Positions 1-6,347 of a stretch of DNA of 6,347 nucleotides are shown here, one piece after another. The DNA comes from Thiotrichaceae bacterium UBA7359 (GTDB lineage Bacteria > Pseudomonadota > Gammaproteobacteria > Eutrophobiales > Eutrophobiaceae). The notes beneath the pieces are model-generated. The model saw only the letters and a list, made by a program, of their open reading frames with translations. It made no database searches and had not been told where the DNA came from. Location of the stretch: positions 1 to 6,347 of the forward strand of contig CAJJDJ010000093.1 of the NCBI GenBank assembly GCA_905182825.1. Reading direction: 5' to 3'. The translations under genes and the position numbers were made by a program. Within the stretch, counting starts at the first letter, position 1; each line of letters starts with the position of its first letter.

Positions 1-1345
1 ATGGGATAATACAAGTCTATTTACATCTGAAATTAATGATGTAGGCCAAATAGGAAAAGCAAGTTTAGTGGCTGGAGGAGATATCAATGAATCAGTCTGC
101 CAACCGTCATGGAGTTCCGACGATATACTTTATTTTATATCGGATAAAAATAATTGGTGGAATTTATATCGTTTAGGTGAAAATGGTATTGAATGCATTA
201 TTAAACTTGATGCAGAATTTGCTGTACCTCAGTGGTCTTTTCGAGAATCTAATTATGATTTTATTGATTATAATTCTATTATTTCAATATATCGTCAACA
301 AGGCTTGGCATATATTGCGATCATCAATACGGATAAAAAAACATTTGAAACATTATCGCTCTCGTATACTGAAATCGAATCATTAGTATGTAAGAAAAAC
401 AAGGCATACTTTCTCGGATCATCGCCGACTGAATTCAAATCGATTATTGAATATGATATTGAAAAAAAAATAGTTAATGTGATTCAAAAATCGAATGCTA
501 TTTGTCTGGATAAAGAATATATTTCTGTCGGTGAAAGTATCAGTTTCCCTGTGGACGAAAACAAACATGCCCATGCTGTTTTTTATCGACCACAGAATAG
601 ATATTATACAGGTTTGGATGATGAAAAACCTCCTTTGGTAGTTATGAGTCATGGCGGACCAACGGGAGAATCGCATAATGGGCTTAAGATGGTTGTGCAG
701 TTTTTTAGTAGCCGTGGCTTCGCTGTACTTGATGTTAATTATGGAGGTAGTAGCGGTTATGGTCGAGAGTATCGACGGCGTTTAAATGGTAACTGGGGCA
801 TAGTAGATGTAAATGATTGTAGTAAGGCTGCATTGTATGTCGCTGAAGAGGGATGGGTAGATAAAGATCGTCTGGCTATACGTGGAGGTAGTGCAGGTGG
901 CTTCACGACACTAGCTGCATTAGCATATACGGATGTATTCAAAGCAGGTGCTAGCCATTATGGTGTTAGTGATTTAGAAGCATTGACAAAGGAAACCCAT
1001 AAGTTTGAATCTCGTTACTTGGATACGTTGATTGGTGCGTATCCAGAAACTCAAGAAATATATAAAGAACGTTCTCCAGTAAATTCAGTGGACAGGCTCT
1101 CATGCCCTGTTATTTTCTTCCAAGGGCTAGAAGATAAAATAGTATTGCCAAATCAGGCAGAATTAATGGTAGATGCATTAAAGCTAAAAGGGATTCCTGT
1201 AGTTTATATCGCTTATGAAGGAGAGCAGCATGGTTTTCGACAAGCCAAAAACATTAAAAGGACATTAGAATCAGAGTTATATTTCTATGCGACAATATTT
1301 AATTTTAAGTGTGCAGATAAGATTGAACCTATAACGTTTCTTTGA
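1..1345 (+). CDS. S9 family peptidase (prolyl oligopeptidase / acylaminoacyl-peptidase type), 5' end missing
   Basis: The frame is open from base 2, so the gene starts outside the window; the GTG at 68 is internal. 447 residues are visible, against roughly 640-670 usual for the family, so about 200 N-terminal residues are missing. Counting from the codon at base 2, residues 1 to about 190 are the end of the beta-propeller (motifs AGGDINES, PSWS, LYFISD, NWWNLYR). The alpha/beta-hydrolase domain follows: HGGP oxyanion motif with His217, nucleophile Ser297 in GGSAGG (codon 890-892), Asp378 in GLEDK and His410 in GEQHGF. The Ser-Asp-His triad is complete, so the enzyme should be active. Family members cleave dipeptides or acylated residues from short peptides. 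The exact specificity, and whether it is exported, cannot be judged without the N-terminus. It converges on the isocitrate dehydrogenase gene. Family assignment is very secure. Confidence 0.93.
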   Translation, partial: WDNTSLFTSEINDVGQIGKASLVAGGDINESVCQPSWSSDDILYFISDKNNWWNLYRLGENGIECIIKLDAEFAVPQWSFRESNYDFIDYNSIISIYRQQGLAYIAIINTDKKTFETLSLSYTEIESLVCKKNKAYFLGSSPTEFKSIIEYDIEKKIVNVIQKSNAICLDKEYISVGESISFPVDENKHAHAVFYRPQNRYYTGLDDEKPPLVVMSHGGPTGESHNGLKMVVQFFSSRGFAVLDVNYGGSSGYGREYRRRLNGNWGIVDVNDCSKAALYVAEEGWVDKDRLAIRGGSAGGFTTLAALAYTDVFKAGASHYGVSDLEALTKETHKFESRYLDTLIGAYPETQEIYKERSPVNSVDRLSCPVIFFQGLEDKIVLPNQAELMVDALKLKGIPVVYIAYEGEQHGFRQAKNIKRTLESELYFYATIFNFKCADKIEPITFL

Positions 1346-1364
1346 GAATGAAATTACATACAAG

Positions 1365-1387
1365 AACTAAATCTTTAGATTTTAGTT
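1365..1387. terminator. AT-rich hairpin between convergent genes, possible two-way terminator
   Basis: AACTAAA (1365-1371) pairs with TTTAGTT (1381-1387). Inside, TC pairs with GA around a TTTA loop, with one bulged T. The hairpin lies in the 67-base gap between the stops of the S9 peptidase (+) and isocitrate dehydrogenase (-), where a shared terminator is expected. The stem is AT-rich and neither side has a clean T-run (ACTTATT on plus, CTTGTATG on minus), so it would be weak at best. Confidence 0.35.
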
Positions 1388-1412
1388 ACTTATTAAACAG
1401 TTGTGAGTTTAT

Positions 1413-2438
1413 TTAATTTAAATAGTTGATCATCGCTTTCGTATATTCTTTGGTGTTTGCTGTTCCTTGGAGATCTAACGTACGTGTATTCGAGTTGCTT
1501 AACGTTGATTTAATGGCCTTTCGTAAACGGTCACCTAAAAGTTTTTCCTCAATATGATCTAGCATCATTGCTGCAGCAAGAAGTAGGGCCGTTGGATTAG
1601 CAATACCCTGACCAGCGATATCAGGTGCTGTACCATGTACGGCTTCAAAGATTGCTGCATTTTCACCAATGTTTCCACCGGGAGCAAGACCAAGCCCACC
1701 GATTAAACCAGCAATTTCATCAGAGAGGATATCTCCGAACATATTAGTAGTTAAAATCATATCGAATTGAGATGGATTAATAACTAATTGCATAGCAGTG
1801 TTGTCTACGATGCGGTCTTCAATTTCCAAACTTGCATATTTTTTTTCCTTACCGACTTCTTTTGTGGTTTCAAGAAATAGACCTGTTAGTTTTTTCAAAA
1901 TATTTGCTTTATGCACAATTGTTATTTTTTTACGATTATTTTTGATTGCATAATCAAAAGTATATTTTGCAATCTTACGACAACCCGATCTTGTGATAAT
2001 TCCAGATGCTTCTGCAACAGCTCTAGGATCATCATCAATCGGGATATAATGTTCAACACCGACATAGAAGCCTTGTGTGTTCTCACGAATTAAAACGATA
2101 TCAATATTGTCATGACGGCAAGGATCCTGAAGATATGAAACTGCTGGTCTCACATTCGCATACAATTTAAATTCTTCTCGTAAACGTACATTTGCAGAAC
2201 GGAAGCCATCTCCGATGGGGGTACCTAGAGGTGCTTTAAGTGCCAGTTTCGTTTCTCGAATATTATCCATCATCTTTTGTGGCAGGGGATCTCCAAATTC
2301 CTCAAAGGCAGATAGTCCAGCTTTATATCTGTGCCATTCAAATCTTGCACCGAGAACATCTAGAATCTCTATTGTAGCATCAAGGATTTCTGGGCCAATA
2401 CCATCGCCCTCGATTAGTGTTGCGGGTATAGTTTTAAT
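1413..2438 (-). CDS. icd: NAD-dependent isocitrate dehydrogenase, probable ATT start
   Basis: The enzyme oxidises and decarboxylates isocitrate to 2-oxoglutarate in the cytoplasm (TCA cycle, glutamate precursor supply). The first ATG in frame is at 2273, but the frame runs upstream to a stop at 2459-2457 and encodes the conserved family N-terminus (KTIPATLIEGDGIGPEI). No ATG, GTG or TTG occurs there. I start it at ATT 2438-2436, 7 bases after GGAG, giving 341 residues, normal for the short NAD type. Visible residues: isocitrate site Ser81-x-Asn83-x3-Arg87 (RSANVRLR), Arg118 and Tyr125 (RENTQGFY), Lys177 (VHKAN), metal-binding Asp212, Asp236 and Asp240 (GDILSD), and the HGTAPDIAG loop, where Asp273-Ile274 replaces the Lys-Tyr of NADP enzymes and so indicates NAD. 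The SxNxxxR motif argues against 3-isopropylmalate dehydrogenase. Homoisocitrate or tartrate dehydrogenase is less likely. It lies 117 bases downstream of prc. Confidence 0.92.
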   Translation of the reverse strand: MKTIPATLIEGDGIGPEILDATIEILDVLGARFEWHRYKAGLSAFEEFGDPLPQKMMDNIRETKLALKAPLGTPIGDGFRSANVRLREEFKLYANVRPAVSYLQDPCRHDNIDIVLIRENTQGFYVGVEHYIPIDDDPRAVAEASGIITRSGCRKIAKYTFDYAIKNNRKKITIVHKANILKKLTGLFLETTKEVGKEKKYASLEIEDRIVDNTAMQLVINPSQFDMILTTNMFGDILSDEIAGLIGGLGLAPGGNIGENAAIFEAVHGTAPDIAGQGIANPTALLLAAAMMLDHIEEKLLGDRLRKAIKSTLSNSNTRTLDLQGTANTKEYTKAMINYLN

Positions 2439-2445
2439 GATAAAG

Positions 2446-2451
2446 CTCCCT
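2446..2451 (-). promoter_or_regulatory. Ribosome-binding site deciding the ATT start of isocitrate dehydrogenase
   Basis: On the minus strand AGGGAG reads from 2451 to 2446, with GGAG as the perfect anti-SD match. Seven bases (CTTTATC) separate it from ATT at 2438-2436; ATC at 2441-2439 would be only 4 bases away. No comparable site precedes the ATG at 2273, which is preceded by codons for conserved protein sequence. Confidence 0.65.
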
Positions 2452-2555
2452 AAATATTATTAAGCAGTAGAATATTCATGTTTCAGAAAAGACGATACTA
2501 AATATATATTGTAGTTGATATTTTTTGTAATGGCTTCTTAAGTTCTAATGATCTT

Positions 2556-4625
2556 TTACTCCGGCGATGATATTAAATCGTTTAATATTTCTGCAGTCTC
2601 ATTCAGCAAAACATCTATAGAATCATCTTCTTCACTCTCTTCATCAGATGATTTCAATTCTTCTTTTATATCATCCAATGGAGGTAAGCCTTTTTCAACG
2701 CGCATTGCATTTTGAATATCTTTTTTAGCAGTTAATAATTCTTCCCGTTGTTTTTTACGTTTACTTTCTAGCAATGAAATTTCTTTTTTATTGCTAGCAT
2801 CACGTTTCACATTCAAATCATCCATTAACAACTGAAATAATTTATTCTGTTTAATTCTTTTCTCATGAAGCATCTTAGCAATTTCAAATTGTTCTACAGG
2901 TGCATTTGATGGATAGTACCGAGCTGGTTTAACTTGGTCCCATGGTAATGCATTTTCATAAGCACGTTCTCCCTGATCAGAAGAATATTCCGCAGTTGGA
3001 AAAATTATATCAGGGACGACACCTTTATGTTGATTGCTACCTCCACTCACACGAAAGAATTGTGCAATTGTTGTTTTTAAACGTCCGTGATCTTCATCGC
3101 TATCTTCAATAAAGTTATTCAGGTTAACAACATTTTGCACAGTGCCTTTACCAAAGGTTGGTTCACCAACAATGATACCTCTTCGATAATCTTGGATAGC
3201 TCCCGCAAAAATTTCAGAAGCTGATGCACTATTACGGTCCACCAAAACTGCTAATGGGCCAGGGTAGATGATACCGGGTTCTGGATCATAGTTAATGTCA
3301 ACCCGGCCGGAAGCATCCTTCGTCTGGACAATAGGCCCTCGGTCTATAAAAAGACCAGTCAATTCCAGAGCTTCAGATAAGGAACCACCACCATTACTAC
3401 GCAAATCAATGATAAGTCCAGAAATATTTTCTTGAGACATAGACTTGATTAATTTGCGAACATCACGGGAAGTGCTTTTATATTCTGAATTACCTTCAGC
3501 TTGTGCAGCAAAATCAATATAGAAAGTAGGAAGATTAATCACACCGACACGTGTATTCGTGCCGGGCACATCTATAATACTTGAACTAGCATCTTGTTCT
3601 TCAAGTTTGATCTTATCGCGCGTCATCAATACTATTTTAGATGTACCTTCAGCACCGATATCTTTAGGTAAAACTTCAAGTCTTATTATACTGCCTTTAG
3701 GACCTCGGATTAAATCAACAACATCATCCAGACGCCATCCAATCACGTCGATTATTTTATTTTCTTCACCTTGTGCAACGCCAACAATTCTGTCGTCTGC
3801 TTTTAATTCATTACTTAAGTCTGCTGGCCCACCTTTTATGATTTTTACGACTTCCGTATAATCATTATCGCCACGTAATACTGCCCCAATACCTTCTAAT
3901 GACAAACGCATTCTTATATCAAAGTTTTCAGAAGTACGAGGTGAAAAATAAGCAGTATGTGGTTCAATAGCTGTTGTATAGGCGTTAATGAACGATTGAA
4001 ACACATCATTTGAGTTGAGTTGAAGTGTACTATTAAGTATGCGATTGTAACGGGATATTAATGTTTGTTTAATTTCATCAGGTTCTTTTTTTGTAAGTTT
4101 TAAATTTAACACATCGTTTTTGACTCGTTTATACCAAAGCTTGTCTAATTCAGCTTTATCGACGAACCAATCATCTTTGCGACGATCAAATCGATATGTT
4201 TCATCAATACTAAAATTAAAATCAGTATTAATCATATTCAGCGCAAAACGTATGCGTTCATCAACACGCTTACGATAGCGTTTGAATATTTCAAAGGCAG
4301 GATTCAGGTCTGATCTGATGAGAGCATCATCGATTTCATATTTATAATGATCAAATTCATCAATATCATTTTTAAGAAAATAGGCCTTATTTTGGTCAAG
4401 GTTTTTCAGATAGTGTTTATAAATTAATGCGGAAAGTTCATCGTCAAGTTTAGTTTTTTTGTAATGATAACTCGTTAATATATGAGTTATTAACTCACTT
4501 GAGCGAATATGTTTAGACTTTGGCTCTAGTTCAGAGGCGGGTACCGTTTTCATATCTGCAGAGACATTAGAAAGTGCTAAAAGTACTGTGCCGGTGAATA
4601 TGAATAAATGTTTAATATTTTTCAA
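2556..4625 (-). CDS. prc: Carboxy-terminal processing protease Prc/Tsp (S41A)
   Basis: This is a periplasmic tail-specific serine protease that degrades proteins from their C-termini; in known cases the targets include lipoproteins and peptidoglycan hydrolases. The 689 residues match the long gammaproteobacterial form (E. coli precursor 682). Order: signal peptide 1-23 (hydrophobic core LFIFTGTVLLAL, cut after NVSA), Tsp N-terminal helical domain about 30-235, PDZ about 242-332, S41 core with RSNGGGS at 409-415, and the Lys/Arg-rich C-terminal region about 565-650. The catalytic Ser is Ser468, the middle Ser of NSASASE; Lys493 in FGKGTVQ lies 25 residues later, the Ser-Lys spacing of Tsp and CtpA. 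The tail from 659 is strongly acidic (DEESEEDDSID at 661-671). The start is TTG at 4625, chosen because it gives a clean MKN-type signal peptide; no ATG or GTG lies upstream in frame and no good ribosome-binding site is visible, so translation may be weak. It follows an exported TPR gene by 150 bases. Confidence 0.96.
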   Translation of the reverse strand: MKNIKHLFIFTGTVLLALSNVSADMKTVPASELEPKSKHIRSSELITHILTSYHYKKTKLDDELSALIYKHYLKNLDQNKAYFLKNDIDEFDHYKYEIDDALIRSDLNPAFEIFKRYRKRVDERIRFALNMINTDFNFSIDETYRFDRRKDDWFVDKAELDKLWYKRVKNDVLNLKLTKKEPDEIKQTLISRYNRILNSTLQLNSNDVFQSFINAYTTAIEPHTAYFSPRTSENFDIRMRLSLEGIGAVLRGDNDYTEVVKIIKGGPADLSNELKADDRIVGVAQGEENKIIDVIGWRLDDVVDLIRGPKGSIIRLEVLPKDIGAEGTSKIVLMTRDKIKLEEQDASSSIIDVPGTNTRVGVINLPTFYIDFAAQAEGNSEYKSTSRDVRKLIKSMSQENISGLIIDLRSNGGGSLSEALELTGLFIDRGPIVQTKDASGRVDINYDPEPGIIYPGPLAVLVDRNSASASEIFAGAIQDYRRGIIVGEPTFGKGTVQNVVNLNNFIEDSDEDHGRLKTTIAQFFRVSGGSNQHKGVVPDIIFPTAEYSSDQGERAYENALPWDQVKPARYYPSNAPVEQFEIAKMLHEKRIKQNKLFQLLMDDLNVKRDASNKKEISLLESKRKKQREELLTAKKDIQNAMRVEKGLPPLDDIKEELKSSDEESEEDDSIDVLLNETAEILNDLISSPE

Positions 4626-4681
4626 AATAAGTAATATCTCGGTCTGTTTATTAATAAAGATGGGTATTTATCTACTAATGA

Positions 4682-4710
4682 CTATTAAAATGAGTATAAG
4701 TGCAATTCAA
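4682..4710 (-). promoter_or_regulatory. Possible sigma70-type promoter for prc
   Basis: On the minus strand TTGAAT (4710-4705) is followed after 17 bases by TAATAG (4687-4682), matching the consensus at 4 and 3 of 6 positions. An overlapping TATACT (4698-4693) is a better -10 (5 of 6) but lacks a good -35. In AT-rich DNA such matches arise by chance, so this only shows that prc could have its own start in the 150-base gap. Confidence 0.22.
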
Positions 4711-4775
4711 AAATAAGCATTAAATTATTGAACTGCCATTAATCGGCAAACCATGCCTATTCAAACACACTAAGT

Positions 4776-5261
4776 TCACTCACGTTTTGTCAAATTTTCT
4801 TTGGTACTGAACTTCTTAATTAGTCTTTCAATTTTATCGGCTTTTTCTGAATCGCCGCCTAAAAAAACTGGGGCCTCTCGATAGTAATCCATCAAATCAT
4901 CAAGTATATCAATATTTTGATTATCTAGTTCTGCTGCAAATTCAAGATGAACCAGAGTTTTCTTTGCATATTGGATTGCCCTGAACCAGTTAGCTTTTTC
5001 AGCCTCACGACCATAACTTTTAGCTAAAAGATGATGGTAATCAGCAACCTGAGGCTCTGTTTTTACCGCAACCTCAAGCTCTTTTATTGCTTCATTATAC
5101 TGCTTGTTTTCGTAATGAGCTAAGCCGCTATTAAATAACTTCTCAGATTCCGAATTAGCAATAACTATTTCGCCAAAGACGAAGCTACATAATAAAGCAA
5201 TAACCAACCTTTCTACGCTTGGTCTTGTGCATGTATTCACGAGTTTTGAACTTATAACCAC
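4776..5261 (-). CDS. Small exported TPR-repeat protein upstream of prc
   Basis: This is a tetratricopeptide protein of unknown specific role; TPRs form helical scaffolds for protein binding. The frame is open up to an ATG at 5312, which would give 178 residues. I prefer GTG at 5261 (161 residues) because AGGA lies 8 bases upstream, while the ATG at 5312 and the one at 5306 have no ribosome-binding site. The later start also leaves a more normal signal peptide: basic segment, then LVIALLCSFVFGEIVIA, then NSESE. GTG at 5240 is a third option. The Cys in ALLC is preceded by Leu, so it is not a convincing lipobox. From the 5261 start, TPR-like helix pairs are at about 38-71 (SGLAHYENKQYNEAIKEL), 72-115 and 116-151 (LMDYYREAPVFLGG). 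A periplasmic location is inferred. Its position 150 bases before prc suggests, without proving, a role as adaptor or partner of that protease. Confidence 0.82.
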   Translation of the reverse strand: MVISSKLVNTCTRPSVERLVIALLCSFVFGEIVIANSESEKLFNSGLAHYENKQYNEAIKELEVAVKTEPQVADYHHLLAKSYGREAEKANWFRAIQYAKKTLVHLEFAAELDNQNIDILDDLMDYYREAPVFLGGDSEKADKIERLIKKFSTKENLTKRE

Positions 5262-5269
5262 ACCGTTTA

Positions 5270-5273
5270 TCCT
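5270..5273 (-). promoter_or_regulatory. Ribosome-binding site favouring the GTG 5261 start of the TPR gene
   Basis: AGGA on the minus strand (5273-5270) sits 8 bases before GTG 5261-5259. It is the only SD-like match near any of the candidate starts (5312, 5306, 5261, 5240). A four-base match in one place is modest evidence. Confidence 0.45.
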
Positions 5274-5471
5274 AATAAAGTCAAAATAACATATAAAATT
5301 CTTCATAAACATAGTAGAAACATCATATTCATAATGTTGTCATCATTAAATTTGTGGGCATCGATAAGCTTCAAGTTCACTCTAATGCAAAAATGACAAT
5401 GGTTGTTTTAAAGATTAATCATTAAAAATTCATTTCAAAAACTAAGAATGATTCAGTAATTCTGGAAGTGT

Positions 5472-5477
5472 ATTATA
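5472..5477 (-). promoter_or_regulatory. Candidate -10 box for the TPR gene
   Basis: A perfect TATAAT reads on the minus strand. The base group 17 upstream is TTTAAT, only 3 of 6 matches to a -35. If used, transcripts would start near 5465 and carry a leader of about 200 bases before the TPR start. The region is AT-rich, so chance is a real alternative. Confidence 0.25.
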
Positions 5478-5555
5478 AAGAAAATATTATCTGAATTAAA
5501 ACCACGTCGGAAGATGAGTTTCTGATAGATATATTCTGTGAGGTCATCATGTACC

Positions 5556-5581
5556 AATGCAGAACTTGTTAGTTCTGCATT
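5556..5581. repeat. Perfect 11-bp inverted repeat (hairpin, 4-base loop)
   Basis: AATGCAGAACT (5556-5566) and AGTTCTGCATT (5571-5581) are exact reverse complements around TGTT. It lies about 80 bases past the FKBP stop and about 295 bases before the TPR start. Neither strand has a T-run after the stem (AGTAATAAT on plus, GGTACATGA on minus), so it is not a standard intrinsic terminator. It could be a transcript-end-stabilising hairpin, part of a leader, or a protein-binding palindrome. Confidence 0.8.
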
Positions 5582-5661
5582 AGTAATAATAAACGCTCGT
5601 AAACTATTAAATTAAGCGACCATGTTACTGTTTTAGCGTTGAGAGTACTTAACTAGTTTTA

Positions 5662-6333
5662 TTATTTAATTTCAATTAACTCGATATCAAACAATAAAGT
5701 AGCGTTGGGACCGATAGCTCCACTAGCGCCACGTTGACCATATCCTAGTTCTGATGGCACGACTATTTGCCATTTTGACCCCGTCGTCATCAACGGCAAT
5801 GTTTCTTGCCAGCCTTTTATCACTTGATTAACAGCAAGTTCTACTGGTTCACCACGTGCATAGGAACTATCAAATTCAGTCCCGTCAATAAGTGTTCCAC
5901 GATAATGAACAAGCACTTTGCTAGTACTCGCAGGTTTTTTTCCTGTGCCTGAATTTATGATTTTATATTGTAGCCCACTAGCTGTTTCTATAACGCCTTC
6001 TTTTGTTTTGTTTGCATTCAAATATTCCTCACCATTGACCTTGTTAATAGATGCTTGATTATTTTGTTTTTCTTGTTCCGCCTTCGTGAATTCCTGCATG
6101 ATGACTTTCATATTATCTTTGGTTAATTTTAGTTCTGAGCCCAAGAGTACATCTTCGATTGCTTGCAAAAAAGCAGGTGTGTCCAATGACATCCCTTGAC
6201 GGTTGACGTTTTCACCAAAGACGACACCTAACGTATAGCTGATCTTTTCTAAGTCTGATTTTACTGTTGCGGCATGTATATTTAGAAAAGTAAAACTCAA
6301 TATTAGAAGAAGAACAGATTTAAAAATTTTCAT
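5662..6333 (-). CDS. Exported FKBP-type peptidyl-prolyl cis-trans isomerase (Mip/FkpA-like)
   Basis: This enzyme isomerises Xaa-Pro bonds and helps fold envelope proteins. The 223 residues are close to Legionella Mip and somewhat shorter than E. coli FkpA. Order: signal peptide 1-21 (VLLLILSFTFLNIHA, cut before ATVKSD), FKBP N-terminal dimerisation and helical domain about 25-115 (ISYTLGVVFGENV), then the FKBP catalytic domain about 118-223. Expected active-site residues are present: Tyr144 (HYRGT), Phe154-Asp155 (EFDSS), Val171-Ile172 and Trp175 (VIKGW), Tyr198 (LGYG) and Phe215 (LLFDIEL). Val at the position of FKBP12 Phe46 (EPVEL) is common in bacterial members. The ATG at 6333 is preceded by GAGG with 5 bases of spacing (6342-6339), so the start is firm. 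Its promoter is outside the window. No lipobox Cys is present, so a soluble periplasmic form is likely. I leave the symbol open between mip, fkpA and fklB names. Confidence 0.95.
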   Translation of the reverse strand: MKIFKSVLLLILSFTFLNIHAATVKSDLEKISYTLGVVFGENVNRQGMSLDTPAFLQAIEDVLLGSELKLTKDNMKVIMQEFTKAEQEKQNNQASINKVNGEEYLNANKTKEGVIETASGLQYKIINSGTGKKPASTSKVLVHYRGTLIDGTEFDSSYARGEPVELAVNQVIKGWQETLPLMTTGSKWQIVVPSELGYGQRGASGAIGPNATLLFDIELIEIK

Positions 6334-6347
6334 AAGAACCTCAATAT

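Larger units (their letters stand above)
5262..5661. other. 400-base gap between FKBP and TPR genes
   Basis: I see no convincing gene here on either strand; the longest plausible frames from usual starts are about 25 codons and show no recognisable family. (If the TPR gene starts at 5312, the first 51 bases are coding.) It contains the perfect hairpin at 5556-5581, a candidate -10 at 5472-5477, and a smaller inverted repeat, AACGCT (5592-5597) with AGCGTT (5635-5640), which on the minus strand is followed by TATTATTA and could weakly end FKBP transcription. No tRNA-like fold or direct-repeat array was seen. A leader RNA or small RNA cannot be excluded. Confidence 0.6.

Noticed and set aside
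177..386. Plus-strand open frame of 69 codons
   Set aside because: It lies inside the S9 peptidase gene in another frame; the peptidase frame shows clear family motifs here and this product is low-complexity Ile/Leu.
419..942. Two minus-strand open frames (419-676 and 757-942)
   Set aside because: Both are antisense to the hydrolase region of the S9 peptidase and have no recognisable domain.
1911..2463. Two plus-strand open frames (1911-2093 and 2215-2463)
   Set aside because: Both are antisense to isocitrate dehydrogenase; the second covers its true N-terminal coding region, which is conserved on the minus strand.
2436..2479. A frameshift joining the ATG at 2479 to the isocitrate dehydrogenase frame
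   Set aside because: The frame from 2479 stops at 2452-2450, before conserved sequence begins, and its residues do not resemble the family N-terminus, so an ATT start explains the locus better.
3559..3861. Plus-strand open frame of 100 codons
   Set aside because: It is antisense to the PDZ and early S41 region of prc; the composition is that of a shadow frame.
4728..4750. Inverted repeat TGCC/GGCA between the TPR and prc genes as a terminator
   Set aside because: The stem is only 4 bp with a 7-base loop and no T-run directly after it; too weak to call.
5538..5618. Short plus-strand frame from GTG 5538 (about 25 codons) spanning the hairpin, and a similar short minus-strand frame reading toward 5471
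   Set aside because: Neither has a convincing ribosome-binding site or family resemblance, and both are within the length expected by chance.

Overview
The window (about 36-37% GC by eye) reads as ordinary chromosome of an AT-rich Gammaproteobacterium. The evidence is a Tsp/Prc-type protease with the long N- and C-terminal extensions typical of that group, an exported FKBP with a Mip/FkpA-like N-terminal domain, and a short NAD-type isocitrate dehydrogenase. I cannot name the genus. No tRNA, rRNA, insertion sequence, integrase, phage gene or CRISPR array is visible, and codon and base use look uniform.

Layout: the left edge holds the 3' two thirds of a plus-strand S9 (prolyl oligopeptidase family) peptidase gene, ending at 1345. 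A 67-base convergent gap follows, with a hairpin that could serve both strands. Everything else is on the minus strand, in transcription order from the right edge: FKBP-type peptidyl-prolyl isomerase (6333-5662), a 400-base non-coding gap with a perfect 11-bp hairpin, a small exported TPR protein (5261-4776), the periplasmic tail-specific protease Prc (4625-2556), and isocitrate dehydrogenase (2438-1413). Gaps of 150 and 117 bases separate the last three, so they may be transcribed together or singly.

Functional theme: FKBP (folding), Prc (degradation) and probably the TPR protein (possible adaptor) all carry export signals and would act in the cell envelope. The S9 peptidase probably trims peptides, although its N-terminus is outside the window. 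Isocitrate dehydrogenase is a cytoplasmic TCA-cycle enzyme and looks like an unrelated neighbour.

The most notable points are as follows. (1) The isocitrate dehydrogenase frame continues 55 codons upstream of its first ATG through a fully conserved N-terminus and has no ATG, GTG or TTG there; an ATT codon 7 bases after a GGAG ribosome-binding site is the best start. (2) An exported TPR protein lies directly upstream of prc, recalling the TPR adaptors NlpI and LbcA of Prc/CtpA proteases. (3) A perfect hairpin without a T-tract lies in the FKBP-TPR gap. I found no evidence of an undescribed multi-gene system.
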